NCBI RefSeq assembly: GCF_040081925.1
Contig: NZ_JBEBMF010000002.1
Coordinates: 372,001 to 436,000 of the forward strand
DNA: 64,000 bases
Origin: Mesorhizobium_K quangtriensis
Lineage (GTDB): Bacteria > Pseudomonadota > Alphaproteobacteria > Rhizobiales > Rhizobiaceae
Direction of reading: 5' to 3'
The position numbers and the translations under genes are program-made. Numbering within the stretch: position 1 is the first letter of the stretch; every line of letters begins with the position of its first letter. Below the pieces are notes generated by a model. The model was given only the letters and a program-made list of their open reading frames with translations, was not told where the DNA came from and did no database searches. This document shows, piece after piece, positions 35,081 through 43,756 of this stretch.

Positions 35081-35660
35081 CCAGCTTTCGCCGCTTGCAC
35101 CCGTGTTGCGTCCGGGCAGATACGCCCGGGACGATCACAGCGTCGGCGTGACGCTCGCGGAGGTGCAGCCCGGCTCCATCGTCCAGCTCGCGGCGTGGCC
35201 CGGGCAGCAGGCGGGCATCCTCGCCGCAATCCGCGAGGTGATGGGACTTTTCGTGCCAGGCGGCGCCGGCAGCGGGGTCGCTACCGAGACCAAGAGCGCC
35301 TTCGGCTTTGCGCCGGGGAAATTCCTGGTGGCGGATCAGGAGGAAGGGCTTTTCGGCTATTTTGCCAATGCGGTCGGTCCTGACGCCGGGACCGTGACCG
35401 ACCTGTCCCACGGCCGCACGGTGATCCGGATTGCCGGGCCGAAAGCGGAGTGGGTGCTGGCGAAATTCTTCGCAGTCGATTTCTCCAAGCCTGCGCTTGC
35501 CGTCGGCTCAGGCATCTCGACCGTCCATCACGATATCTTCGCGCTAATCCAGCGGACGGGCGTTGATCAATTCGACGTCTATGTCTTCCGCTCCTTCGCG
35601 CGGTCATTCTGGAATGCGCTCTGCCATGCCAGCGAAGAAGTCGGCTACGAAGTCGAGTAA
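35073..35660 (+). CDS. soxG: Sarcosine oxidase subunit gamma
   Basis: A 195-residue subunit with typical features (SIVQLAAWPGQ near residue 31, TVTDLSHGRTVIRIAGPKAEWVLAKFFAVDF, and the C-terminal FARSFWNALCHASEEVGYEV). It is a structural subunit of the heterotetramer. The start at 35073 overlaps the soxA stop by 8 nt, indicating translational coupling. It ends 4 nt from the convergent nitroreductase gene. No glyA, folD or purU is linked, unlike in some sox operons. Confidence 0.92.
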   Translation: MVDQLSPLAPVLRPGRYARDDHSVGVTLAEVQPGSIVQLAAWPGQQAGILAAIREVMGLFVPGGAGSGVATETKSAFGFAPGKFLVADQEEGLFGYFANAVGPDAGTVTDLSHGRTVIRIAGPKAEWVLAKFFAVDFSKPALAVGSGISTVHHDIFALIQRTGVDQFDVYVFRSFARSFWNALCHASEEVGYEVE

Positions 35661-35664
35661 TCGG

Positions 35665-36372
35665 TTATCGAAGAAAAACCGCCCATTCATCCACGGGCGC
35701 GCGATCGGCTCTTAGACCGTTCTCGGGCTTGGAGGCGTCTTCGTAGCCCATCGACATGCCGCAGACGACGATCTGCTCGTCGGGAATGCCAAGCACCGGC
35801 TTGATCTGTCGGTAATATCGCGCAAAGGCCGCCTGTGGACAGGTGTGCAGCCCCCTGGCCCGCGCTGCGACCATGATGTTCTGCAGGAACATGCCATAGT
35901 CGATCCATGAGCCCTGATTCAGCCGGCGATCGATGGTGAAGATCAGCCCGACCGGCGCATCGAAGAACGCGAAGTTCCGATCATACTGGGCCCGCATCCG
36001 CTCGCCGTCCTGCTTGCCGATGCCCAGGAGCCGATACAAGCCAAAGCCGACGGCGCGACGACGGGCGTTGTATGGCTCAAAAAACGTATCGGGGTAGTAT
36101 TTGTATTCTCCTGAGACATCCTCCGTCGCCAGCCCAGACTGCAGGATGGCATCCGAAAGCCGTTGCCTGGCCTCCCCCGTCGTCACATATACTTTCCAAG
36201 GTTGCATGTTCGCACCCGAGGGCGCCCACGAAGCGACCTCGAGAATTTCCCGGATCATCTGCTCATCGACCTGGTCGGGCAGGAAGGCACGGACGGAACG
36301 GCGCGATTTGATCATGCCGTCCACGACAGCGGCGTCCTGACGCGAGAAATTGTCTTCGTCTCGTACTGCCAT
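35665..36372 (-). CDS. Nitroreductase family protein
   Basis: A 235-residue FMN-dependent oxidoreductase of the nitroreductase fold. Landmarks are RRSVRAFLPDQVDEQMI near residues 24-40, ASWAPSGANMQPWKVYV for the FMN-binding loop and GLHTCPQAAFARY near the C-terminal part. These enzymes reduce nitro groups, quinones or flavins, or open imine bonds. The start at 36372 follows GGGGGA. The frame extends to 36492 without a site and would overrun the operator region. It is divergent from the XRE-cupin regulator, so that regulator may control it. The substrate is unknown. Confidence 0.85.
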   Translation of the reverse strand: MAVRDEDNFSRQDAAVVDGMIKSRRSVRAFLPDQVDEQMIREILEVASWAPSGANMQPWKVYVTTGEARQRLSDAILQSGLATEDVSGEYKYYPDTFFEPYNARRRAVGFGLYRLLGIGKQDGERMRAQYDRNFAFFDAPVGLIFTIDRRLNQGSWIDYGMFLQNIMVAARARGLHTCPQAAFARYYRQIKPVLGIPDEQIVVCGMSMGYEDASKPENGLRADRAPVDEWAVFLR

Positions 36373-36488
36373 GTCGGTCCCCCGGGAGGCGGCCTTGCCG
36401 GCCCAGCTCTTTGCACCGGGATGCCGGGACGGCAAGCCAATATCGTGGCATATGAAAATCGACTTGATTTTTTCATGGCGATCAGACT

Positions 36489-36517
36489 TCATGAAATTCA
36501 GAACTGAATTTTCATGA
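36489..36517. promoter_or_regulatory. Operator-like inverted repeat before the XRE regulator
   Basis: TCATGAAATTCAG (36489-36501) and CTGAATTTTCATGA (36504-36517) are near-perfect inverted copies around AA. The core ATTCAG-AA-CTGAAT is perfect. It overlaps the region just upstream of the XRE gene start and of the divergent nitroreductase gene, so autoregulation and co-control are likely. Confidence 0.65.
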
Positions 36518-36524
36518 GATTCTG

Positions 36525-37115
36525 ATGCCGCACAGCGCCGCTCATCGCGAAGAGCCGCTATCCGCCACGCAGTTGCTGGCGCACGACCTGCGTGCCTTGC
36601 GCAAGGCGCGTGGGCTGACGCTGGCCGAGATCGCGATGCGCCTGCAGCGATCAGTCGGCTGGGTCAGCCAGGTCGAGCGCGGACTGTCCACCCCTTCCCT
36701 AGCCGACCTCCGAGCCTTCGCAGAACTCTTCGGCGTGCCGCTCAGCCTGTTTTTCAGTCATGAAGCCGAGACCGAAGAGGAGCGTGGCGCTGTCGTGCGC
36801 GCCAGCCGCCGACGCTCCCTTGGCACCAGCGAAAGCGGGCTGGTGGAAGAGCTTCTCTCGCCTGATCTTGGCGGCAGCTTCGAGATGCTGCGCTCGGTGT
36901 TCGCGCCCGGTTCGGAACTGCCGGAGCCTGCACTCCGCAAGACGGAAGAAGCTGGATATCTGGCGTTGGGACGCTTCGATATCGAGATCGACGGCGTCTG
37001 GCACCACCTTGCCGAAGGCGACAGTTTTCGTTTCGCCGCGAAGCCGTTTCGCTGGCGAAATCCCGGCGATAAACCGGCGGTGGTGATCTGGGTCATCTCG
37101 CCGCCTGTTTATTGA
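36525..37115 (+). CDS. XRE-family regulator with cupin sensor domain
   Basis: A 196-residue transcription factor. The N-terminal helix-turn-helix (about residues 19-75) includes LRALRKARGLTLAEIAMRL and VGWVSQVERGLSTPSLADL. The C-terminal cupin (about 110-193) includes EEAGYLALGRFDIEIDGVWHHLAEGDSF and WRNPGDKPAVVIWV. HTH-cupin regulators commonly sense amines, amino acids or choline-type compounds (PuuR/BetI-like use, from family knowledge). It sits 39 nt upstream of the FAD-GcvT gene and next to an inverted repeat, so it probably controls the 37-43 kb operon in response to its substrate. Confidence 0.88.
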   Translation: MPHSAAHREEPLSATQLLAHDLRALRKARGLTLAEIAMRLQRSVGWVSQVERGLSTPSLADLRAFAELFGVPLSLFFSHEAETEEERGAVVRASRRRSLGTSESGLVEELLSPDLGGSFEMLRSVFAPGSELPEPALRKTEEAGYLALGRFDIEIDGVWHHLAEGDSFRFAAKPFRWRNPGDKPAVVIWVISPPVY

Positions 37116-37154
37116 ACCAATATCAACGAACGAACGTAACGACCGGAGAAGTCA

Positions 37155-39611
37155 GTGGCAGATATTCCTTCAACTGCACGCGTGGTGATCATCGGCGGCG
37201 GCGCGGTTGGCGTCTCCTCGCTCTACCATCTCGCCAAGGCAGGCTGGACCGACTGCGTCCTGCTGGAGAAGAACGAACTCACCTCAGGTTCGACCTGGCA
37301 CGCGGCTGGCAACGTGCCGACCTTCTCGTCCTCGTGGTCGCTGATGAACATGCAGCGCTATTCGACGGAGCTTTATCGCGGGCTGGCGAAGGCGGTCGAC
37401 TATCCCATGAACTACCATGTCACGGGATCGCTCCGGCTCGCGCATTCGGACGAGCGCATGCAGGAATTCCAGCGCGCCAAGGGGATGGGCCGCTATCAGG
37501 GCATGGACATTGATGTCGTCGGCCTCGACGAGATCAAGCGCCGCTATCCCTTCATCGAGACGCATGAGCTGAAAGGTGCGCTCTTTGATCCGAGCGACGG
37601 CGACATCGACCCTGCACAACTGACGCAGGCGCTTGCCAAGGGCGCGCGCGACATGGGCGCCAAGATCATCCGCTTCTGCCCGGTCACCGGGGCACGCCGC
37701 GAAAACGGCGAATGGGTGATCTCGACGGCGCAGGGCGAAATCCGCTGCGAATACGTCATCAACGCCGGTGGCTACCGTGCCGCGGAAGTGGGCGCCATGT
37801 TCGGCCGCAAGGTGCCGATGATGGTGATGAGCCATCAGTACATCCTGTTCGAGGAGATCCCCGAACTCGCGGCATGGAGCAAGGAGGTCGGCCACAAGCT
37901 GCCGCTGTTGCGCGACGTGGATACCTCCTACTATCTGCGCCAGGAAAAGAGCGGCATGAACCTCGGCCCCTATGAGAAAAACTGCCGTGCGCACTGGGCG
38001 ACGCCGGATGACCCGATGCCGGAGGATTTTTCCTTCCAGCTCTACCCGGACGACCTCGAGCGGCTGGAGTGGTATCTGAACGACGCCATCGCGCGCGTGC
38101 CAATCCTTGGAACGGCGGGGCTTTCGAAGGTCATCAACGGCCCGATCCCCTACGCGCCGGACGGCAACCCGCTGATCGGGCCGATGCCGGGCGTGCCGAA
38201 TGCTTTCGAGGCCTGCGTCTTCACCTTCGGCATCGCGCAGGCCGGTGGCGCCGGAAAGGTGCTGGCCGAATGGGTGACGGAGGGCCAGACGGAGTGGGAC
38301 ATGTGGTCCTGCGACCCGCGCCGCTTCACCGGTTTCGCTGCCGAACAGGATTATGCGGTGGCCAAGGGCATGGAAATCTACGGCCACGAATACGCGATCC
38401 ATTTCCCGCGCCATGCTTGGCCGGCGGGACGGGGGCGAAAACTTTCACCGCTCCACGAGCGGATCGCCGCGCTCGGCGCTCAGTTCAACGCCTATAACGG
38501 CTGGGAGCGCGCGACCTGGTACGCCAAGCCCGGCGACGATACCTCGGAGAAGTCGACGCAGACATTCCGCCGCGACGGACCCTGGCAGAAGCGCATTCGC
38601 GAGGAGTGTCTCGCCGTGCGTGACGCGGCGGGCATCCTCGACTTGCCGGGCTTCTCGCGGTTCATGCTTTCGGGTGAAAATGCACGCGAATGGCTCTCAA
38701 CCATGATTACCGGCGTCGTGCCGAAGTCCGGCAAAATTGGTCTCGGTTACTTTTCTGACGAGAAGGGCCGCATCGTCACAGAGATGTCGATCATGGCTCT
38801 ACAAGACGGCGAGCGCTTTATGCTCATCACCGCTGCGGTTGCCGAATCACATGATTTCGAATGGCTGACGCGACATTTGCCCAGCGGTTCCAAAGTTAGA
38901 ATTGAGAACGCGACAGACCGCTTTTCCTGTCAGATTCTTACAGGGCCAAAATCACGGGAAATTCTTGCGGAGGTGGCGGAAAGAGTTGATCTGCACCGCC
39001 CTTGGCTCTCCACCCAACCGCGGCGTATCGCCGGCCGCTGGTGCCAGTTGGTCCGCGTTTCTTTCGCCGGCGAACTCGGCTGGGAAATCCACAGCAAGGT
39101 CGAGGACACGGCGGCGATCTTCGACGCGGTCTGGACCGCCGGCCAGAAGCACGGGCTGAAGCCGTTCGGCATGTTCGCGCTGGATTCGCTCAGGCTTGAA
39201 AAGAGCTATCGCGCCTGGAAGCAGGATCTCTCGACCGACTATACGGTGCTGCAGGGCGGGCTGGACCGGTTTGTCAAATGGGACAAGCCCGATTTCAAGG
39301 GCAAGGCAGCGCTGCAAAATGAGAGGCAGCAGGGCGTGAAGAAACGCTTCGTCACGCTCGTCGTCGACAGCCCCGAGTTCGACGCGCCCTACATGTCGAC
39401 GCTCTGGCATGACGGAAAGATTGTCGGCGAGACGACGTCAGGAGGCTTTGGTCACCGGGTGGACAAGTCGATCGCGCTCGGCATGCTGCGCGCCGATCTT
39501 GCCGAGCCGGGCACCGGAATCGAGGTCGAGATATTCGGCGAGCGCTTTTCCGCGACAGTCCAGAAGGACGAGCCGCTCTGGGATCCCAAGAACGAAAGAT
39601 TGAGGGCGTAG
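37155..39611 (+). CDS. FAD-dependent oxidoreductase with GcvT domain
   Basis: An 818-residue enzyme of the dimethylglycine/sarcosine dehydrogenase group. The FAD loop is VVIIGGGAVGVSSLYHL, and STWHAAG supplies the His used for covalent FAD. The DAO fold spans about 1-370, the FAO-M linker about 375-425, and the GcvT folate domain and C-terminal barrel about 430-818 (FAGELGWEIHSKVED, FGMFALDSLRLEKSYRAW). It would oxidise an N-methyl amine and load the carbon onto THF. The GTG start follows GGAG. It is 3 nt upstream of the aminotransferase gene. Codon use changes around 38.70-38.99 kb (more A/T third positions), hinting at a recombined tract. Confidence 0.88.
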   Translation: MADIPSTARVVIIGGGAVGVSSLYHLAKAGWTDCVLLEKNELTSGSTWHAAGNVPTFSSSWSLMNMQRYSTELYRGLAKAVDYPMNYHVTGSLRLAHSDERMQEFQRAKGMGRYQGMDIDVVGLDEIKRRYPFIETHELKGALFDPSDGDIDPAQLTQALAKGARDMGAKIIRFCPVTGARRENGEWVISTAQGEIRCEYVINAGGYRAAEVGAMFGRKVPMMVMSHQYILFEEIPELAAWSKEVGHKLPLLRDVDTSYYLRQEKSGMNLGPYEKNCRAHWATPDDPMPEDFSFQLYPDDLERLEWYLNDAIARVPILGTAGLSKVINGPIPYAPDGNPLIGPMPGVPNAFEACVFTFGIAQAGGAGKVLAEWVTEGQTEWDMWSCDPRRFTGFAAEQDYAVAKGMEIYGHEYAIHFPRHAWPAGRGRKLSPLHERIAALGAQFNAYNGWERATWYAKPGDDTSEKSTQTFRRDGPWQKRIREECLAVRDAAGILDLPGFSRFMLSGENAREWLSTMITGVVPKSGKIGLGYFSDEKGRIVTEMSIMALQDGERFMLITAAVAESHDFEWLTRHLPSGSKVRIENATDRFSCQILTGPKSREILAEVAERVDLHRPWLSTQPRRIAGRWCQLVRVSFAGELGWEIHSKVEDTAAIFDAVWTAGQKHGLKPFGMFALDSLRLEKSYRAWKQDLSTDYTVLQGGLDRFVKWDKPDFKGKAALQNERQQGVKKRFVTLVVDSPEFDAPYMSTLWHDGKIVGETTSGGFGHRVDKSIALGMLRADLAEPGTGIEVEIFGERFSATVQKDEPLWDPKNERLRA

Positions 39612-39613
39612 CC

Positions 39614-40795
39614 ATGCCGAAACCATCCGCACGCATCAGCGGCATCATCCCCTCCGGCAAGGATGGCTGGGAGGTGCATTTCGCCGCCATGACCCGCAAG
39701 GAAGCGGGCGAGCCGATCATCATGCTCTCAGTCGGCGACCACGACTTCGATACGCCCTCCGAGACCATCGAAGCCTGCGTCACGGCGGTTAGGGGCGGTT
39801 ATCACCACTACACGCAACTGCCCGGCATCCCACGCCTGCGCCAGGCGATGGCGAAGGCATCGACGCGTTGCACCGGGGTGGAAACGAACGCCGACCAGAT
39901 CATCGCAACCCCCGGCGGGCAACTTGCGCTCTACGCCGCCGTGCAGGCGACGCTGGACAAGGGCGATCACGCAGTGGTGGTCGCCCCCTACTACGCGACC
40001 TATCCCGGCACGTTCCGTGCTGCCGAAGCCGACTTCACCGTGGTGGAAGCGCGCGCGGAAGATGGCTTCCAGCCCCGCGCCGAGGACATTGAGGCGGCGC
40101 TGCGGCCCAACACCAAGGCAATCCTGATCAACACGCCGAACAACCCGACCGGCGCGGTCTATTCACGCGAAAGCTTGCAGGCTCTTGCCGACCTCTGCAT
40201 CCGCCGCGACCTCTGGCTTCTCTCGGACGAAGTTTACTGGACGCTTGCCGAGGGACACCACGTCTCGCCGCGCGCCCTGCCCGGCATGGCCGAGCGCACG
40301 CTGGTCATCAACTCCATGTCCAAGAGCCACGGCATGACCGGCTGGCGCATCGGCTGGCTGACCGGGCCGGAAAGCATGATCTCGGTCCTCATCAGCCTCA
40401 ACCTCGTCACTACGTATGGCCTGACGGACTTCGTGTCGCGTGCGGCAACGGAGGCGCTGGAAAACGACTATGGCGTCAAGGTTATCGCCGATATCTACAA
40501 CGGCCGCCGCACCTTGTTCCTGGACGCAGTCTCGGGCCTGAACAACATCGTCGTGCGTGGCTCCGAGGGCGGCATGTACGTCATGCTCGACGTCAGCGCG
40601 ATCGAGCATGACGACGAGAAATTCGCATGGGGCCTGCTCGATGCCGAGAAGGTGGCAGTCATGCCGGGCTCGAGCTTCGGCGACGCAGCCAAGGGCCATG
40701 TCCGCATCAGCCTCTGCCAGCCGGACGCCATCCTTCTCGACGCCGCGACGCGCCTGCGCCGGTTCGCATCCTCCTATCGCAGCAAGGCAGCCTGA
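39614..40795 (+). CDS. PLP-dependent class I aminotransferase
   Basis: A 393-residue cytosolic aminotransferase (fold type I, aspartate-aminotransferase superfamily). Lys237 in INSMSKSHGMTGWRIG is the PLP lysine. ATPGGQLALYAA and TPNNPTGAVY bind the phosphate and the ring, and the C-terminal VRISL holds the substrate-carboxylate Arg. It lies between two FAD-GcvT genes with 2-3 nt spacing, so it belongs to the same operon, perhaps acting on an amino-acid product or a methylated precursor. The exact substrate cannot be read from the sequence. Confidence 0.87.
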   Translation: MPKPSARISGIIPSGKDGWEVHFAAMTRKEAGEPIIMLSVGDHDFDTPSETIEACVTAVRGGYHHYTQLPGIPRLRQAMAKASTRCTGVETNADQIIATPGGQLALYAAVQATLDKGDHAVVVAPYYATYPGTFRAAEADFTVVEARAEDGFQPRAEDIEAALRPNTKAILINTPNNPTGAVYSRESLQALADLCIRRDLWLLSDEVYWTLAEGHHVSPRALPGMAERTLVINSMSKSHGMTGWRIGWLTGPESMISVLISLNLVTTYGLTDFVSRAATEALENDYGVKVIADIYNGRRTLFLDAVSGLNNIVVRGSEGGMYVMLDVSAIEHDDEKFAWGLLDAEKVAVMPGSSFGDAAKGHVRISLCQPDAILLDAATRLRRFASSYRSKAA

Positions 40796-40797
40796 CC

Positions 40798-43242
40798 ATG
40801 GCCCCTATTCCCTCCAAGGCGCGCGCCGTCATCATCGGCGGCGGCGTTTCCGGCTGCTCGGTCGCCTATCATCTCGCCAAGCTCGGCTGGACCGATGTGG
40901 TCCTGCTGGAGCGCAAGCAACTGACTTCAGGTACGACATGGCACGCGGCCGGGCTGATCGGCCAGTTGCGTGGCTCGCAGAACATGACGCGGCTGGCGAA
41001 ATATTCCGCCGACCTCTACGTGAAGCTGGAAGAGGAAACCGGCGTCGCGACCGGCATGCGGCAGGTCGGCTCGATCACGGTGGCCCTCTCGGAGGAACGC
41101 AAGCACGAAATCTACCGGCAGGCGACGGTGGCGCGCGCGTTCGACGTCGACGTGCGCGAAATCTCGCCCACCGAAGTCAAGCAAATGTACCCGCACCTCA
41201 ACATTGACGGTGTTGTAGGCGCGGTGCACCTGCCGCTCGACGGCCAATGCGACCCGGCCAACATCGCCATGGCGCTCGCCAAAGGCGCGCGGCAGCGCGG
41301 CGCCAAGATCGTCGAGGGCGTGAAGGTGACTGCCGTCCACAAGCAGGACGGACGCGTGACTGGCGTCTCGTGGGCACAAGGCGACGAACAGGGCACGATC
41401 GAGGCGGACATCGTGATCAACTGCGCGGGCATGTGGGCTCGCGATTTGGGGGCGATGTCAGGGGTCAACATCCCGCTGCACGCATGCGAGCACTTCTACC
41501 TGATCACCGAGCCGATCGCGGGCCTGTCGCGGCTGCCGGTGCTGCGCGTGCCCGACGAATGCGCCTACTACAAGGAAGACGCTGGCAAGATGATGCTCGG
41601 CGCCTTCGAGCCGGTGGCGAAGCCTTGGGGCATGGACGGCATCCGCGAAGACTTCTGCTTCGACCAGTTGCCGGAGGACATGGACCATTTCGCACCGATC
41701 CTCGAAATGGGCGTCAACCGGATGCCGATGCTGGAGACGGCGGGCATCCACACCTTCTTCAACGGTCCCGAAAGCTTCACCCCCGACGACCGCTACTATC
41801 TCGGCGAAGCTCCGGAACTCTCCGGCTACTGGGTCGCGGCCGGATACAATTCCATCGGCATCGTGTCATCCGGCGGAGCCGGAATGGCGCTGGCGCAATG
41901 GATCAATGACGGTGAAGCGCCGTTCGATCTCTGGGAAGTCGATATCCGTCGGACCCAGCCCTTCCAGAAGAACCGCAGCTACCTCAAGGCGCGCGTGACC
42001 GAGACGCTCGGCCTTCTCTATGCCGACCATTTCCCCTACCGGCAGATGGCCAGCGCGCGCGGCATCAGGCGTTCGCCGCTGCATGAACACCTGAAGGCAC
42101 GTGGCGCGGTGTTCGGCGAGGTAGCCGGATGGGAGCGCGCAAACTGGTTCGCCCGTCCGGATCAGGAGCGTGAATACAAATATTCGTGGTGGCGGCAGAA
42201 CTGGTTCGACAACCAGCGCGACGAGCATCTGGCGGTCAGGAACGGCGTCGGACTATTCGACATGACTTCCTTCGGCAAGATCAGGGTCGAGGGCCGCGAT
42301 GCGCTGGCTTTCCTCCAGAAGCTCTGCGCCAACGATCTCGACGTGCCTGATGGACGCATCGTCTACACGCAGATGCTGAACCCACGCGGCGGCATCGAGA
42401 GCGACCTGACGATCACGAGGCTGTCAGAAGCCGTGTTCTTCCTCGTGGTGCCCGGCGCGACGCTGCAACGCGACCTCGCATGGCTCAAGAAGCATCTCGC
42501 CGACGAGTTCGCCGTCATCACAGACGTGACCGCATCGGAAAGCGTGCTCTGCCTGATGGGGCCTAAATCACGCGACCTGATTCAAAAGGTGAGCCCGAAC
42601 GATTTCTCGAACGAAAACAATCCGTTCGGAACATTTCAGGACATCGAGATCGGCATGGGGCAGGCCCGCGCGCACCGCGTGACCTATGTCGGCGAACTCG
42701 GCTGGGAGGTTTACGTGCCGACCGACCAGACGGCACATGTCTTCGAGGCGATCGAAGAGGCCGGCACGGATGTCGACCTGAAACTCTGCGGGCTGCATAC
42801 GCTGGATTCCTGCCGCATTGAAAAGGCGTTCCGCCATTTCGGCCATGACATTACCGACGAAGATCATGTGCTGGAGGCCGGCCTCGGTTTCGCGGTGAAG
42901 ACCGGCAAGGGCGATTTCGTCGGCCGGGACGCGGTGCTGAAGAAGCGCGAGGCCGGGCTGTCACGCCGCATGGTGCAGTTCCGCCTGAAGGATACCGAGC
43001 CCCTGCTCTTCCACAACGAAGCGCTGGTGCGCGACGGCAAGATTGTCGGCACGGTGACGTCAGGCAACTACGGCCACTTCCTCGGCGGAGCCATCGGCAT
43101 GGGCTATGTGCCCTCGGAAGGCCAGATCGAGGCCGATATGCTGGCGTCTTCCTATGAGATCGAGATTGCCGGCGAACGCTTCGCGGCGGAAGCAAGCCTG
43201 AAGCCGATGTACGACCCGAAATCAGAGCGCGTGCGCATGTAA
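40798..43242 (+). CDS. FAD-dependent oxidoreductase with GcvT domain, DMGDH-like
   Basis: An 814-residue enzyme. The FAD loop is AVIIGGGVSGCSVAYHL, TTWHAAG holds the predicted FAD-linked His, and the first domain runs to about 370. The GcvT and C-terminal barrel domains follow from about 420 (RVTYVGELGWEVYVPT, GLHTLDSCRIEKAFRHFGHDI, VGTVTSGNYGHFLGGAIGMGYV). It is the closest of the three paralogues to classical dimethylglycine dehydrogenase in these motifs. It starts 2 nt after the aminotransferase stop, so the two are likely coupled. The longer open frame back to 40627 overlaps that gene and is rejected. Confidence 0.9.
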   Translation: MAPIPSKARAVIIGGGVSGCSVAYHLAKLGWTDVVLLERKQLTSGTTWHAAGLIGQLRGSQNMTRLAKYSADLYVKLEEETGVATGMRQVGSITVALSEERKHEIYRQATVARAFDVDVREISPTEVKQMYPHLNIDGVVGAVHLPLDGQCDPANIAMALAKGARQRGAKIVEGVKVTAVHKQDGRVTGVSWAQGDEQGTIEADIVINCAGMWARDLGAMSGVNIPLHACEHFYLITEPIAGLSRLPVLRVPDECAYYKEDAGKMMLGAFEPVAKPWGMDGIREDFCFDQLPEDMDHFAPILEMGVNRMPMLETAGIHTFFNGPESFTPDDRYYLGEAPELSGYWVAAGYNSIGIVSSGGAGMALAQWINDGEAPFDLWEVDIRRTQPFQKNRSYLKARVTETLGLLYADHFPYRQMASARGIRRSPLHEHLKARGAVFGEVAGWERANWFARPDQEREYKYSWWRQNWFDNQRDEHLAVRNGVGLFDMTSFGKIRVEGRDALAFLQKLCANDLDVPDGRIVYTQMLNPRGGIESDLTITRLSEAVFFLVVPGATLQRDLAWLKKHLADEFAVITDVTASESVLCLMGPKSRDLIQKVSPNDFSNENNPFGTFQDIEIGMGQARAHRVTYVGELGWEVYVPTDQTAHVFEAIEEAGTDVDLKLCGLHTLDSCRIEKAFRHFGHDITDEDHVLEAGLGFAVKTGKGDFVGRDAVLKKREAGLSRRMVQFRLKDTEPLLFHNEALVRDGKIVGTVTSGNYGHFLGGAIGMGYVPSEGQIEADMLASSYEIEIAGERFAAEASLKPMYDPKSERVRM

Positions 43243-43310
43243 CCTGAAGATTGACGTTTCGGATTATTTGCAATCTATATCCGGCAATCTTCGTACAGGT
43301 GGAGCATATC

Positions 43311-43670
43311 GTGACGTTGGCGGGTATCGGAAGAATTTCATTGGCCGTTGCTTTTCTAAGCGCCTTCTCGGCCGGCGCCGCTCAGGCCCAGTTCGCGGGA
43401 TCGGGCGGAGCCAGCGTAACGACCGTGCAGGACGCCCGCTCCGCACGCGTCGGCGACAGGGTAGAGCTGACAGGCTCCATCAAGAAGGAAGTCGGCAGGG
43501 CGCAATACCTGTTTCGCGATAAAACCGGAGAAATCCGGGTTCGGATCGAAAAGGAATTCTGGCGCGGCCGGGAAGTAACGACCAAGACCGAACTGAAGCT
43601 GCGCGGCAGGGTACAGTCCGACGTTCGCGGCCGATTTATCGATACGTACTACTTCCAGATCGTGAACTGA
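43311..43670 (+). CDS. YgiW/YdeI-family periplasmic OB-fold protein
   Basis: A 119-residue secreted protein of the BOF (bacterial OB-fold, DUF388) family. The signal peptide comprises residues about 1-29 (VTLAGIGRISLAVAFLSAF, cleavage near AQAQ). The OB-fold covers TTVQDARSARVGDRVELTGSI to TYYFQIVN. Family members are linked to stress and cationic-peptide tolerance in enterobacteria. The GTG start at 43311 follows GGTGGAG. The frame from 43251 would add a non-signal extension. It lies 68 nt after the FAD-GcvT gene, a possible read-through, with a hairpin downstream. Confidence 0.82.
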   Translation: MTLAGIGRISLAVAFLSAFSAGAAQAQFAGSGGASVTTVQDARSARVGDRVELTGSIKKEVGRAQYLFRDKTGEIRVRIEKEFWRGREVTTKTELKLRGRVQSDVRGRFIDTYYFQIVN

Positions 43671-43684
43671 TCGATCCAACGGCC

Positions 43685-43711
43685 CCGGGCTCGGCGAAAC
43701 AGCCAGCCCGG
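43685..43711. terminator. Hairpin between convergent genes
   Basis: Arms CCGGGCT (43685-43691) and AGCCCGG (43705-43711), extended inside by GGC/GCC across a bulge, form a stem with GAAACA as loop. It separates the OB-fold gene from the AI-2E-type exporter gene. T-runs are lacking. Confidence 0.45.
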
Positions 43712-43756
43712 TCCGCCTAGTGCGCTGCCTGTCTGCAACAGCTGAGAACGCAGCGT

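Noticed and set aside
38700..38990. Insertion or frameshift inside the FAD-GcvT gene
   Set aside because: The reading frame is continuous and the domain order is intact. Only codon use differs.
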